In this document: in pieces, positions 23,498 through 32,017 of the stretch
Layout of the letters: each line of letters starts with the position of its first letter
How positions within the stretch are numbered: the first letter of the stretch is position 1
Notes under the pieces: generated by a model
Told to the model about the DNA's origin: nothing
Seen by the model: only the letters and a program-made list of their open reading frames with translations
The model's database searches: none
Made by a program: the position numbers and the translations under genes
Assembly (NCBI GenBank): GCA_913054455.1
Contig: CAJXIL010000023.1
Span: 1 to 34,931 of the forward strand
Length of the DNA stretch: 34,931 nt
Source of the DNA: an uncultured Roseobacter sp.
Lineage (GTDB): Bacteria; Pseudomonadota; Alphaproteobacteria; Rhodobacterales; Rhodobacteraceae
Direction: 5' to 3'

Positions 23498-24418
23498 TCA
23501 GTGCCCTCCCGCTGCGCCGAGGGAGTAAAGCTCATCTGGCATCAGCAGAAGATCCAGCCCTAGTTTGGCGCAGACCAGCATCACCATCAGTGCCAGCAGG
23601 ATGCGCAGCTGTTCAGCCTTGAGATAGACGCCGATCCGGGTGCCGATCTGAGCCCCAATGACGCCACCCACCAGCAATAGGACGGCCAGGACGATATCTA
23701 CAGTGTAGTTGGTGGTGGCATGCAGCATGGTGGTAAAGGCAGTAACAAGAATGATCTGGAACAGCGAGGTCCCCACGACCACTTTGGTTGGCATGCCCAG
23801 GATGTAGATCATCGCGGGCACCATGATAAAGCCGCCACCGACCCCCATGATTGCGGCCAGAATACCAACGGCAACACCAACCATGATTGGCGGGATGACT
23901 GAGATATAAAGCCCAGATGTGCGAAAGCGCATCTTAAAGGGCAGGGCATGCACCCAACCGCGCTGTCGTCGGGGAGCGGGGCCGCTTCCTGCGCGTTTGG
24001 ATTTGAAGATGGCATTAAGGCTCTCGATGAACATCAAGGTGCCAACAATGCCCAAAAACACCACGTAGCAAAGGGTAACCAGCAGATCGACTTGGCCGAG
24101 GCTTTTGAGGTAGTTGAACACCACCACACCGAGGCCAGCACCGATCAGGCCTCCGACCTGCAAAACCACCCCCATCTTGATGTCGACTGTGCGCCTTCGG
24201 AAATGTGCCAGAACGCCGGAAAAGGACGAGGCGACAATTTGGTTGGCCTCGGTCGCAACGGCGACCACCGGCGGAATGCCGATAAAGAACAACAGGGGGG
24301 TCATCAGGAACCCGCCTCCAACCCCGAACATGCCGGACAAAATCCCGACAATCCCTCCGAGGCCCAACAGGAGGAAGGCATTGACCGAGACTTCGGCGAT
24401 GGGGAGATACACTTGCAT
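23498..24418 (-). CDS. TauE/SafE family anion exporter
   Basis: The 306-residue inner-membrane protein has about eight hydrophobic segments and two repeated halves, each with the family motif GVGGGF (32-37 in FGVGGGFLMTP, and again in IMGVGGGFIMVP). TauE/SafE proteins move sulfite, sulfoacetate or related organosulfur anions, so one such anion is the likely substrate. The ribosome binding site (AACGGGTTT) is weak. It is transcribed with the TIGR02186 gene behind it. No sulfite- or taurine-degrading gene is present nearby to identify the substrate. Confidence 0.88.
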   Translation of the reverse strand: MQVYLPIAEVSVNAFLLLGLGGIVGILSGMFGVGGGFLMTPLLFFIGIPPVVAVATEANQIVASSFSGVLAHFRRRTVDIKMGVVLQVGGLIGAGLGVVVFNYLKSLGQVDLLVTLCYVVFLGIVGTLMFIESLNAIFKSKRAGSGPAPRRQRGWVHALPFKMRFRTSGLYISVIPPIMVGVAVGILAAIMGVGGGFIMVPAMIYILGMPTKVVVGTSLFQIILVTAFTTMLHATTNYTVDIVLAVLLLVGGVIGAQIGTRIGVYLKAEQLRILLALMVMLVCAKLGLDLLLMPDELYSLGAAGGH

Positions 24419-24539
24419 AAACCCGTTAGAGCGCAGCGCTGCGGGAAAATCAACTCACTATGCCGCTCTGCAGCAGGCAGGACTGATTTGTCAGAAAAAA
24501 CTGGACTCATCCTGCGATAACGGGAGCAACGCAAAATGC

Positions 24540-24573
24540 AAAAGGCCCGCGCCCTGGGGGACACGGGCCTTTT
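24540..24573 (-). terminator. Terminator of the BMP transporter operon
   Basis: A ten-base-pair stem (AAAAGGCCCG / CGGGCCTTTT) with a 14-base loop lies 19 bases after the stop codon of the last permease gene, and reads CCTTTTGCATTTTG on the minus strand. Confidence 0.82.
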
Positions 24574-24591
24574 GGCGTTTTTTTTGGCGCC

Positions 24592-25599
24592 TTAGCGTTC
24601 CTTTACATAGGGCTCACCACCGGCACGCGGGGGAATGGCCTTGCCGACAAACCCGGCCAGGATCACCACGGTTAGGATATAGGGCAGGGCATCCATGATC
24701 TGCACCGGCACCACAATGGGGCCCAGTTCAATATTCTGGAACCTGAGGGCGACAGCCTGAAGCAGGCCAAACAGCAGGCAGGCGCCCATGGCCTGCCAGG
24801 GGCGCCATTTGGCAAAAATTAGTGCCGCAAGGGCGATAAAGCCACGCCCCGCAGTCATGTCTTTCACAAAACCTGCCTGCAAAGCGGTGGCCAGATAGGC
24901 GCCAGCAACCCCGCAAAGCAGGCCGCAGATGGCAACTGCGGCAAAACGCAAGCCAACAACAGAGACACCTGCGGTGTCCACCGCTGCCGGGTTTTCACCG
25001 ACCGCGCGCAAACGCAGGCCAAACCGGGTGCGATAGAGAATCCACCAGGTTGCAGGCACCGCCAGAAACGCTAGGTAGACGAGGATTGAATGCCCGGAGA
25101 TCAGCTCGGAATAGACCTGCTGTACAGGGTTTGCGGCCTTCATCAGTTGGGAGACTGGCGTGCCTGTGGCCTCTGCATCCTGCGGGCCAATGGCAAAGGG
25201 CCATTCCAGACCTTCAAAGCGACCGCCGCTCAGCAAGGAGGGAGTACGTCCCCCCTGCTTGAACCAATCCTGCGCAATCAGCACGGTTAGGCCGGCGGCC
25301 AAAAAGTTAATCGCCACGCCAGAAATCAACTGATTTCCACGGAAGGTGATCGACGCCACCCCGTGCAGCGCCGCTAGCACCAGAGAGGATCCGATACCTG
25401 CCAGCAGCCCTAGCCAGACATTGCCGGTGCTGGCCGCAATGGCTGCCGAGAAGAACGCCGCCATCAGCATCTTACCCTCAAGCCCGATGTCAAAGATGCC
25501 GGCGCGTTCGGAATAAAGCCCAGCAAGACAGGCCAGAAGCAGCGGAGTGGCCAGGCGCACGGTGCTGTCAAGCACCTGGATTAGAGTGAGAAAATCCAT
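24592..25599 (-). CDS. ABC transporter permease, BMP/nucleoside type (second)
   Basis: The 335-residue protein has about eight to ten membrane segments and the family pattern ERAGIFDIGLEGKMLMAAFFS (written here as ERAGIFDIGLEG and KMLMAAFF, near residues 32-55). It pairs with the other permease to form the membrane channel of a BMP-family ABC importer, the type that brings in nucleosides in several bacteria. The start overlaps the stop of the preceding permease (ATGA). The order BMP protein, ATPase, two permeases is typical. Confidence 0.92.
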   Translation of the reverse strand: MDFLTLIQVLDSTVRLATPLLLACLAGLYSERAGIFDIGLEGKMLMAAFFSAAIAASTGNVWLGLLAGIGSSLVLAALHGVASITFRGNQLISGVAINFLAAGLTVLIAQDWFKQGGRTPSLLSGGRFEGLEWPFAIGPQDAEATGTPVSQLMKAANPVQQVYSELISGHSILVYLAFLAVPATWWILYRTRFGLRLRAVGENPAAVDTAGVSVVGLRFAAVAICGLLCGVAGAYLATALQAGFVKDMTAGRGFIALAALIFAKWRPWQAMGACLLFGLLQAVALRFQNIELGPIVVPVQIMDALPYILTVVILAGFVGKAIPPRAGGEPYVKER

Positions 25600-26693
25600 C
25601 AGCTCGCCTCCTTGCGGAAGGCTAGGAAGATCTTTTCAAGCGGGATCCGCACCATATTGTCTAGCGCTCCGGTAAAGAGGATCACAAGCGCTTGGATCAC
25701 CACGATCAGTTCGCGCGGGATCTTGGTCCAAAGCGCCAGTTCGGCTCCGCCTTGATACAGAAAGCCAAACAGGATTGCCGCTAGGAAAACGCCAAAGGGG
25801 TGGTTTCGCCCCATCAGGGCCACGGCAATACCGATAAAGCCCGCACCTTCGGTTGCGTTCAGTACCAGACGCTCTGCCTCGCCCATAACATTGTTGATCG
25901 CCATCATTCCGGCCAGAGCACCAGAGATCATCATGGCGATGATAGTGATCTTGACCGGTGAGATGCCGGCATAGCGGGCGCCAGCTTCGGATTTGCCAAA
26001 GCTGCGGATTTCAAACCCCAGCGACGTGCGCCAGATCAGCAGCCAAACCGCCAGACAGGCGACAATGGCCACCAGCAGGCTCACATTGGCAGGGGCGGAT
26101 TTGGAAAAGGCTATGCCCAATGGGGCGAGCAGCTCATGTAGCGAAGGCAGATGCACTGCCTCGCTGAAACGGGCCGAGGCTGGATCCATCGAGCTGGCAG
26201 GTTTAAGCACATTGACCAGCATGTAGTTCAGTACTGCCGCGGCGATAAAGTTGAACATGATGGTGGTGATGACAATATGGCTACCGCGTTTGGCCTGAAG
26301 GTAGGCTGGAATTGCGGCCCAGGCGGCACCAAACAGGCCTGCACCCAGCGTGGCAAAGAGCAGGGCCAATGTCCAATGTGGCCAAGGGATGAACAGACAG
26401 ACCATCGCCACGCCGAGACCACCCAGCATCGCTTGACCTTCACCACCGATATTGAACAGCCCGGCATGGGCTGCAACGGCCACGGCCAGACCGGTGAACA
26501 TGAAATTGGTGGCATAGTAGAGTGTGTATCCCCAGCCATAGCTGGATCCAAGCGCGCCATCGACCATAAGTTTAACTGCAGCGACCGGATCTTCGCCAAT
26601 GGCAAGGATCACCAACGCCGAGAGGCCAGCGGCAAGGAGCAGGCTGATCAAGGGGATCAGGACCACATCGGCCCATTTAGGCATTTTTTCCAT
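25599..26693 (-). CDS. ABC transporter permease, BMP/nucleoside type (first)
   Basis: The 364-residue protein begins with a short cytoplasmic stretch and a hydrophobic segment (VVLIPLISLLLAAGL). AHAGLFNIGGEGQAMLGGLG near residues 80-99 is the conserved permease block, equivalent to the one in its partner. It begins one base before the ATPase stop codon ends the previous gene's frame, so translation is coupled. It forms the second half of the importer pore. No mutation is evident. Confidence 0.92.
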   Translation of the reverse strand: MEKMPKWADVVLIPLISLLLAAGLSALVILAIGEDPVAAVKLMVDGALGSSYGWGYTLYYATNFMFTGLAVAVAAHAGLFNIGGEGQAMLGGLGVAMVCLFIPWPHWTLALLFATLGAGLFGAAWAAIPAYLQAKRGSHIVITTIMFNFIAAAVLNYMLVNVLKPASSMDPASARFSEAVHLPSLHELLAPLGIAFSKSAPANVSLLVAIVACLAVWLLIWRTSLGFEIRSFGKSEAGARYAGISPVKITIIAMMISGALAGMMAINNVMGEAERLVLNATEGAGFIGIAVALMGRNHPFGVFLAAILFGFLYQGGAELALWTKIPRELIVVIQALVILFTGALDNMVRIPLEKIFLAFRKEAS

Positions 26694-28223
26694 TTACGCG
26701 GCCTCCCCCGCGATGCCGGCCATCATCAGGCCCAGCTCTTTTTCATCGGTCTGATCAGCAGCGCGTTCGCCCATGATCATGCCGTCAAACATCACCGCCA
26801 CGCGGTCAGCAAGAGATAGAATCTCTTCCAGCTCGACCGAGACCAGCAGGATCGCTTTGCCCTGATCACGCAGTTCGACGATCTGTTTGTGGATGAATTC
26901 AATCGCTCCAATGTCAACGCCGCGAGTGGGCTGGCCGATCAGCAGCAGCTCGGGGTTTCGCTCGATCTCACGAGCGACCACGATTTTTTGCTGATTGCCA
27001 CCAGAGAAGTTCTTGGCTGCAAGCCAGGGATCTGGGGGCCGCACATCAAATTTTTGCATCTTGGCTTCGGTATCGGCGCGGATCGCCGCGTTATCCATCA
27101 ATACGCCGCGCTGGTATTCAGGGGCGTGGTGATAGCCAAAAGCGGTGTTTTCCCAAGCGTGAAAATCCATGATCAGACCCTCGCGTTGGCGGTCTTCGGG
27201 CACATGGGCCACATGGGCCGCACGACGGGCGCGGGCATCAGAACCCGAACCGCGCAGCGGCAGATCTGCGCCGTTGAGGCGGATTGATCCTTCGCCGCTG
27301 CGCATGCCACCCAGCACCTCCAAGAGCTCTGACTGCCCATTGCCGGCCACCCCTGCAATGCCGAGGATTTCCCCGGCGCGGACTGTGAGGTCGATGCTTT
27401 TGACGCGTTCAACGCCTGCCTCGTCCACCACCCGAAGCTTTTCAATTTCAAGCACGGGTTTGCCAGGTTTTGCCGGAATTTTATCCACTTGTAACAAAAC
27501 TTTGCGTCCTACCATCAGCTCTGCCAGGTGCTCAGGGCTTGTCTCAGACGTTTTCACCGTCGCGGTCATCTGACCCCGCCGCATCACGGAAACCGTGTCA
27601 GTTGCTTCCATGATCTCGCGCAGTTTATGGGTGATCAGGATGATGGTTTTGCCCTCGGCCCGCAGCCGATCCAGAATGCGAAACAGTTGGTCTGCCTCAG
27701 CTGGGGTCAGCACGCCGGTTGGCTCATCCAGGATCAGAATATCGGCCTGCCGGTACAAGGCTTTCAGGATCTCAACCCGCTGCTGCATGCCAACGCCGAT
27801 TTCATCAATCCGCTTGTCTGGGTCGACGTTCAGCTCATATTCTGCGGCCAGTTCTTTCAGGATCTTGCGCGCCTTAGAGAGCGAGGGTTTAAGCAGACCA
27901 CCGTCTTCTGCCCCCAAAATGATGTTTTCCAGAACGGTAAAGTTCTCCACCAGTTTGAAATGCTGAAACACCATACCGATGCCGGCCGCGATGGCTGCCT
28001 GGCTGTCGGGGATCTCAGTCTGTTTGCCGTTGATCCAGATCTCACCTTTATCGGCTTTGTAAAAGCCGTAAAGGATGCTCATTAGGGTAGATTTACCAGC
28101 ACCGTTCTCACCAATGATACCATGAATGGTACCTGGGGCGACGCTGATAGAGATGTCTTTGTTTGCTTGAACGGGACCAAAGGATTTTGAAATGCCTTTG
28201 AGTTCAATGGCGGGGGCGGTCAA
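26694..28223 (-). CDS. ABC transporter ATP-binding protein (two fused domains), BMP/nucleoside type
   Basis: The 509-residue protein carries two ATPase domains. The first has Walker A GENGAGKST (38-46) and Walker B LILDEPTGVL, but its signature is GVGMQQR rather than LSGGQ, the usual divergence in this sugar/nucleoside family. The second half has FSGGNQQKIVVAREI and LLIGQPTRGVD, while its Walker A-like GVAGNGQSEL is degenerate. This asymmetry is normal. The start is a TTG overlapping the stop of the SnoaL-like gene. It powers import by the two permeases downstream. Confidence 0.94.
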   Translation of the reverse strand: MTAPAIELKGISKSFGPVQANKDISISVAPGTIHGIIGENGAGKSTLMSILYGFYKADKGEIWINGKQTEIPDSQAAIAAGIGMVFQHFKLVENFTVLENIILGAEDGGLLKPSLSKARKILKELAAEYELNVDPDKRIDEIGVGMQQRVEILKALYRQADILILDEPTGVLTPAEADQLFRILDRLRAEGKTIILITHKLREIMEATDTVSVMRRGQMTATVKTSETSPEHLAELMVGRKVLLQVDKIPAKPGKPVLEIEKLRVVDEAGVERVKSIDLTVRAGEILGIAGVAGNGQSELLEVLGGMRSGEGSIRLNGADLPLRGSGSDARARRAAHVAHVPEDRQREGLIMDFHAWENTAFGYHHAPEYQRGVLMDNAAIRADTEAKMQKFDVRPPDPWLAAKNFSGGNQQKIVVAREIERNPELLLIGQPTRGVDIGAIEFIHKQIVELRDQGKAILLVSVELEEILSLADRVAVMFDGMIMGERAADQTDEKELGLMMAGIAGEAA

Positions 28224-28573
28224 TCGGGCTCTCCCATGCCTGAAAATCCGATCACACGCTGTAGCCTGCCCTCTGAAACATCAGCAAAATACTGCCCGCG
28301 CATCAAGCGCTGGCCGTCCTTTGAAAAATCGACAGTGGCGCGCAGATGTCCATGATGTTCGCTGATGTCGACCACCTCAGCCCTGGCGCCGGGCATCATT
28401 TCTGAAAACTGTGCGATATAGTCCAGATAGGCGGCCAGACCTCGGATCGGGTCCGGCGCGTTTGGATCGGAATAGTAAAAATCGGGCCCGATGGCAGCAT
28501 CCGTTATAGAGGCACGCGTATCGGGCGATGGATCGCCCCAGGCCGAAAACAATCGATGAAGACATGTCGTCAT
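28220..28573 (-). CDS. SnoaL-like / NTF2-fold small protein
   Basis: The 117-residue protein looks like a nuclear-transport-factor-2/SnoaL fold: an N-terminal helix (HRLFSAW), FYYSDPNAPDPIRGLAAYLDYI and an alternating beta pattern (ATVDFSKDGQRLMRGQYF). The fold includes isomerases, dehydratases and many proteins of unknown use; I see no catalytic residues that settle it. It is inserted between the substrate-binding protein and the ATPase of the BMP transporter, and its stop overlaps the ATPase start. A role in handling the imported compound is an inference from context. Confidence 0.68.
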   Translation of the reverse strand: MTTCLHRLFSAWGDPSPDTRASITDAAIGPDFYYSDPNAPDPIRGLAAYLDYIAQFSEMMPGARAEVVDISEHHGHLRATVDFSKDGQRLMRGQYFADVSEGRLQRVIGFSGMGEPD

Positions 28574-28591
28574 GGCCTGGGGCTTTCTTGC

Positions 28592-29590
28592 TTAGAACTT
28601 CAGCGCAGGGCAGCTATTGTCCGCATAGTAAGAGACAACTTCGATCTCGCCATCGATGATCTTCTGACGGGCCGCATCCACAGCAGCCTTCATCTCGTCG
28701 TTGACCAGTGCGGCATTGTTGTCATCCAGAGCATAGCCAACACCCTCTTCGGCGAGACCCATTGCAAACACACCTGTTTCCAGATTTTCGCCGGCTTTCA
28801 TGGCCTCATAGACGGCAACATCAACACGTTTAAGCATCGAAGTCAGAACTTTGCCTGGGTGCAGGTGGTTCTGGTTGCTGTCAACGCCGATCGACAGGAT
28901 GTTCTCGTCGGCGGCGGTCTGCAGCACACCAACACCGGTGCCGCCAGCCGCAGCATAAATCACGTCTGCGCCCTGGCTGATTTGCGATTTGGTCAGCTCA
29001 GACCCCTTTACCGGATCGTTCCAGGCCGCCGGGGTGGTGCCGGTCATGTTGGCGATGACTGTGGCATCTGGGTTCACGGCCTTTACGCCCTGGGCATAGC
29101 CGCAGCCAAAGTGACGGATCAGAGGAATATCCATGCCGCCGACAAAGCCCACAGTGTTGGACTTTGACGCCATGGCGGCCATCATACCCACCAGATAAGA
29201 GCCCTCGTGCTCAGCAAAGCCAATCTGACGGATGTTGGGCGCGTCCAGCCATGTCACGTCGATGGCGACGAATTTGGTGTTAGGATAGTCAGCTGCCACC
29301 GAGGAGAGCGGATCTGCCATGGCAAAACCCATGGTGACAACCGGGTTGGCGCCGGCCTCGGCAAAGCGACGTAGGGCCTGCTCACGCTGGGCTTCTGCTT
29401 GCAGCTCGATTTCACGGAAGGTGCCGCCGGTTTCTTCAGCCCAACGCTGAGCACCACCAAAGGCCGCTTCGTTGAAGCTCTTGTCGAATTTGCCGCCCAG
29501 ATCAAAGATCAGCGCAGGCTCTGCCAGTGCGGCACCTGCAGAAAGGGCCAGGGTGGCTGCGGCGCCCATCAGGGATTTCATCAGCGTCAT
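28592..29590 (-). CDS. BMP family periplasmic substrate-binding protein
   Basis: The 332-residue protein has a cleavable signal peptide (MTLMKSLMGAAATLALSAG, then ALAEPAL) and no lipobox, so it is a soluble periplasmic binding protein. GGKFDKSFNEAAFGGAQRW near residues 31-50 is the BMP/Med hallmark. BMP proteins bind nucleosides or related purines and deliver them to the permeases. It is the first gene of a five-gene operon; GGGAGTA precedes the ATG by about eight bases. A promoter may lie in the 170 bases upstream (TTGACC near 29710). Confidence 0.92.
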   Translation of the reverse strand: MTLMKSLMGAAATLALSAGAALAEPALIFDLGGKFDKSFNEAAFGGAQRWAEETGGTFREIELQAEAQREQALRRFAEAGANPVVTMGFAMADPLSSVAADYPNTKFVAIDVTWLDAPNIRQIGFAEHEGSYLVGMMAAMASKSNTVGFVGGMDIPLIRHFGCGYAQGVKAVNPDATVIANMTGTTPAAWNDPVKGSELTKSQISQGADVIYAAAGGTGVGVLQTAADENILSIGVDSNQNHLHPGKVLTSMLKRVDVAVYEAMKAGENLETGVFAMGLAEEGVGYALDDNNAALVNDEMKAAVDAARQKIIDGEIEVVSYYADNSCPALKF

Positions 29591-29759
29591 TAGGGTACTC
29601 CCGGTTTGTTATTCCTTGTAGTGGTGGTACAGGATCAGCCAGAAGTGATCTCTTCGACCCTACAGGGATTGTTATGAAAAGGTGCGGCAATTTAGCCCTT
29701 TGCGCGGGTTGGGGGTCAACCGCTTTTTGACCATTTGGTGCGAAATCCGCGCAGGTTGC

Positions 29760-30185
29760 CTAAGGTAACTCTTTTTGCATGACAATCGCATCGACAAAAG
29801 CTGCGTTTCTGCGCTGATAATAGCCAGCACGGTGCCCGCAGGGGGCGAATCCCTCAGAGTGATAGAGGTCGATAGCTGGGCTATTGTCTGCGGCGACCTC
29901 TAAGAAACAAGTCCTGGCGCCACGGGCCTGAGCCTGTGCCTGCCAGTATCGCATCAGGGCGCGGGCCAGTCCTTGGCGTTGAGAGCCTGGATCGGTGGCG
30001 ATGGTGAGCAGCTCCGCCTCATCGGCGATGACCCGCACCAGGGCAAAACTGCGCGCATCGCCGCTCGCAAAGATTAGCGGGCTCTCCAGAAGGGCAGCAA
30101 ATTCCTCCTCTGTCCAGGGGCGGGACTGTGTAAAGGCAGCTGCGTGGATCCGGGCCATCTCCTGTGGTGACGGCGCGTTACCCAT
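29760..30185 (-). CDS. rimI: Ribosomal-protein alanine N-acetyltransferase-like GNAT
   Basis: The 141-residue GNAT has LLTIATDPGSQRQGLARALM near residues 70-89 (the acetyl-CoA loop, Q/R-x-x-G-x-A form) and YHSEGFAPCGHRAGYY near the end. RimI acetylates ribosomal protein bS18 in E. coli; here the assignment follows its place next to tsaB, the usual neighbour. I chose the ATG at 30185 rather than the TTG at 30188. It overlaps tsaB by eight bases. Confidence 0.83.
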   Translation of the reverse strand: MGNAPSPQEMARIHAAAFTQSRPWTEEEFAALLESPLIFASGDARSFALVRVIADEAELLTIATDPGSQRQGLARALMRYWQAQAQARGARTCFLEVAADNSPAIDLYHSEGFAPCGHRAGYYQRRNAAFVDAIVMQKELP

Positions 30186-30783
30186 CAATCAGCTGTAGTG
30201 GTAGATCCCGTGCCGGTGCGGCATCGGCGGCGCGCAGATAGAGCGGCGCAGGCGCTACCACGCTGTCCTGATATCGCTTGCCTGCGAGTTCTGCGATGCG
30301 ATGCGCCATCTCTGCGGGAGAGGCAACAGGCGCAAACTCTAGCCCGGCGCTGCGCGCGGCGTCGCAGGCCTCGGACTCTGGCATCAGACGCGGCGGCTGC
30401 CCCGGAAGGCGGCAATAGACCTGCGCACGCGGCGCAGGAATTGCCGCCAGCAATCCCTGCTGTTCACGAGCGTCAAACCCATCGACGCCCACTGCGGGAA
30501 TCTTGAGCCCCAGCGCAAGTCCGCGGGCTGCGGAGACGGCAATGCGGATGCCGGTGAAATTGCCAGGGCCAATACCGACGCCGATGGCGGTGAGTGCGCT
30601 CCATGTTTCGCCAGCCTCTGCTAGAATCTCTTCCAACATCGGCATCAGGCGTTCCGCCTGACCGCGCGACCCTTCCTCGAACCGCTGTGCCAGAACTCTG
30701 TCGCCGAGCAGCAATGCAGCCGTGCAATGGGGCGCTGAGGTGTCAAAGCCCAGAACAAGGGGGGGATCAGCCCTCTGAACCAT
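30178..30783 (-). CDS. tsaB: tRNA threonylcarbamoyladenosine biosynthesis protein TsaB
   Basis: The 201-residue protein is an ASKHA-fold TsaB: VLGFDTSAPHCTAAL (residues 9-23), GVGIGPGNFTGIRIAVSAARGLALGL near 67-92. With TsaC, TsaD and TsaE it makes the universal t6A modification at position 37 of ANN-decoding tRNAs; TsaB itself is a scaffold that dimerises with TsaD. It is essential in many bacteria. It follows the GFA gene by one base and overlaps rimI, so it belongs to the nfu-GFA-tsaB-rimI operon. Confidence 0.93.
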   Translation of the reverse strand: MVQRADPPLVLGFDTSAPHCTAALLLGDRVLAQRFEEGSRGQAERLMPMLEEILAEAGETWSALTAIGVGIGPGNFTGIRIAVSAARGLALGLKIPAVGVDGFDAREQQGLLAAIPAPRAQVYCRLPGQPPRLMPESEACDAARSAGLEFAPVASPAEMAHRIAELAGKRYQDSVVAPAPLYLRAADAAPARDLPLQLIDG

Positions 30784-30784
30784 T

Positions 30785-31231
30785 TTAGGAATCCTTGCGT
30801 GACGCGTTCAGCCGCTCTCTGGCAGAGCTGGCCTCCCGTGGCAAGTCATCGCTCAGATGCAGCCAGGGCAGTGCTGCTGCAGCATGGCTGTGGCTTTGCG
30901 GCGCGATCTGGTCGGCCTGATCGAGGATGCCAAGGGGGATATAGACCTGATCGGGCAGGTAATCGAAGCGGGCGGCTAGTGGCGAGCCGCAGGCCGGGCA
31001 GCTCCAGCGCTGCACGCCGGGCGCCAGTGAAATTCCGACTGCCAGAGGCGGATCTGCCGACAGGGCAGCCGGGTGAAAGGCGGCAAAGGCGCCCAGAGGC
31101 GCCCCTGTCCAACGTCTGCAATCCCGGCAATGGCAATAGGCGGCTGTCAGCGGTGCCTGGCTAAAGCGTAGGCGGGAGGCGCCGCAGTAACAGCGCGCGG
31201 TAAAGGGGGGCTGGGCTGCCTCAGACGGCAA
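30785..31231 (-). CDS. GFA family (glutathione-dependent formaldehyde-activating type) zinc protein
   Basis: The 148-residue protein has the GFA cysteine pattern: C14-x-C16, C33-x-C35-xx-C38 and C78-xx-C81, which bind two zinc ions. The family is named for the enzyme joining formaldehyde and glutathione, but most members have unknown activity. It starts with TTG at 31231, inside the end of the Nfu gene (11-base overlap), so translation is coupled. No ATG lies in the early part of the frame. There is no formaldehyde gene nearby, so a formaldehyde role is not supported. Confidence 0.85.
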   Translation of the reverse strand: MPSEAAQPPFTARCYCGASRLRFSQAPLTAAYCHCRDCRRWTGAPLGAFAAFHPAALSADPPLAVGISLAPGVQRWSCPACGSPLAARFDYLPDQVYIPLGILDQADQIAPQSHSHAAAALPWLHLSDDLPREASSARERLNASRKDS

Positions 31232-31784
31232 CCGGGCGCACCTCGGTCACCTCAGGGATATAGTGGCGCAGCAGGTTTTCGATGCCCATCTTCAACGTCA
31301 GGGTCGAGGAGGGGCAGCCGGCGCAGGCGCCTTGCATATGCAGGTAGACAACGCCGCGATCAAAACCATGGAAGGTGATATCCCCACCATCCTGCGCTAC
31401 CGCAGGCCGCACGCGGCTGTCCAGAAGGTCCTTGATCTGATCAACGATCTCGCCGTTTTCACCGGTGTGTTCGGCGTGCCCAGAGGACTGTTCACCGCCC
31501 GCGTCTACGATAGGCTGGCCAGACTGATAATGCTCCATGATGGCGCCAAGAATGGCCGGTTTGATATGGTCCCATTCCACCTCATCAGATTTTGTGACGG
31601 TGACAAAATCATTGCCAAAGAAAACACCCGCGACGCCGGAGACGGCAAAAATACGCGTGGCCAGTGGCGAGCTCCCTGCGGTATCAGCGCTGGGGAAATC
31701 TGCTGTTCCCGCGTCCAGAACGGTCTGCCCTGGCAGAAATTTCAAGGTCGCTGGGTTGGGTGTGGATTCGGTCTGAATGAACAT
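31221..31784 (-). CDS. Nfu-type iron-sulfur cluster carrier
   Basis: The 187-residue protein has an Nfu N-terminal domain (MFIQTESTPNPATLKFLPG, residues 1-19) and a C-terminal NifU-like domain with C154-xx-C157 (GACAGCPSS), which binds a 4Fe-4S cluster shared in a dimer. It delivers clusters to proteins such as complex II and lipoate synthase. It begins an operon with the GFA, tsaB and rimI genes. A palindrome resembling the Irr iron-control element lies 57 bases upstream, with a plausible promoter between, so expression is probably iron-dependent. Confidence 0.93.
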   Translation of the reverse strand: MFIQTESTPNPATLKFLPGQTVLDAGTADFPSADTAGSSPLATRIFAVSGVAGVFFGNDFVTVTKSDEVEWDHIKPAILGAIMEHYQSGQPIVDAGGEQSSGHAEHTGENGEIVDQIKDLLDSRVRPAVAQDGGDITFHGFDRGVVYLHMQGACAGCPSSTLTLKMGIENLLRHYIPEVTEVRPVAV

Positions 31785-31809
31785 CTCGGGCCTCCAAAAG
31801 CATCTGTGG

Positions 31810-31838
31810 GATATGCGCCCGAAGGGGCATCAAGTCAA
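31810..31838 (-). promoter_or_regulatory. Candidate promoter of the nfu operon
   Basis: On the minus strand TTGACT (31838-31833) and CATATC (31815-31810) are separated by 17 bases. The -35 matches five of six consensus positions; the -10 is weak. The Irr-like box begins three bases upstream of the -35. Confidence 0.45.
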
Positions 31839-31840
31839 GG

Positions 31841-31857
31841 TTTAGAATTATTCTAAG
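31841..31857. promoter_or_regulatory. Irr/ICE-like iron-responsive box
   Basis: TTTAGAATTATTCTAAG contains the perfect palindrome TTAGAAT-T-ATTCTAA and matches the iron-control element (TTTAGAA ... TTCTAAA) bound by Irr in alphaproteobacteria. It lies upstream of the -35 of an Fe-S carrier gene, a usual class of Irr target. The match is by eye; which direction of control applies depends on its position relative to the true promoter. Confidence 0.65.
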
Positions 31858-32017
31858 TTAGCCCGCCCCGTTGCACAATCCCCTTTGAGGATTTCAAAGG
31901 CAATGTTTTTCAAACTCCATAGGGCAAGCCTGGTAACCAAATTGCCCCCAGCGCAGTGGTCTTGATGGCTTGCGCGGTGAAGGCGACAGTGGGACACCCA
32001 AGCGGCGCGCGCCTGTC

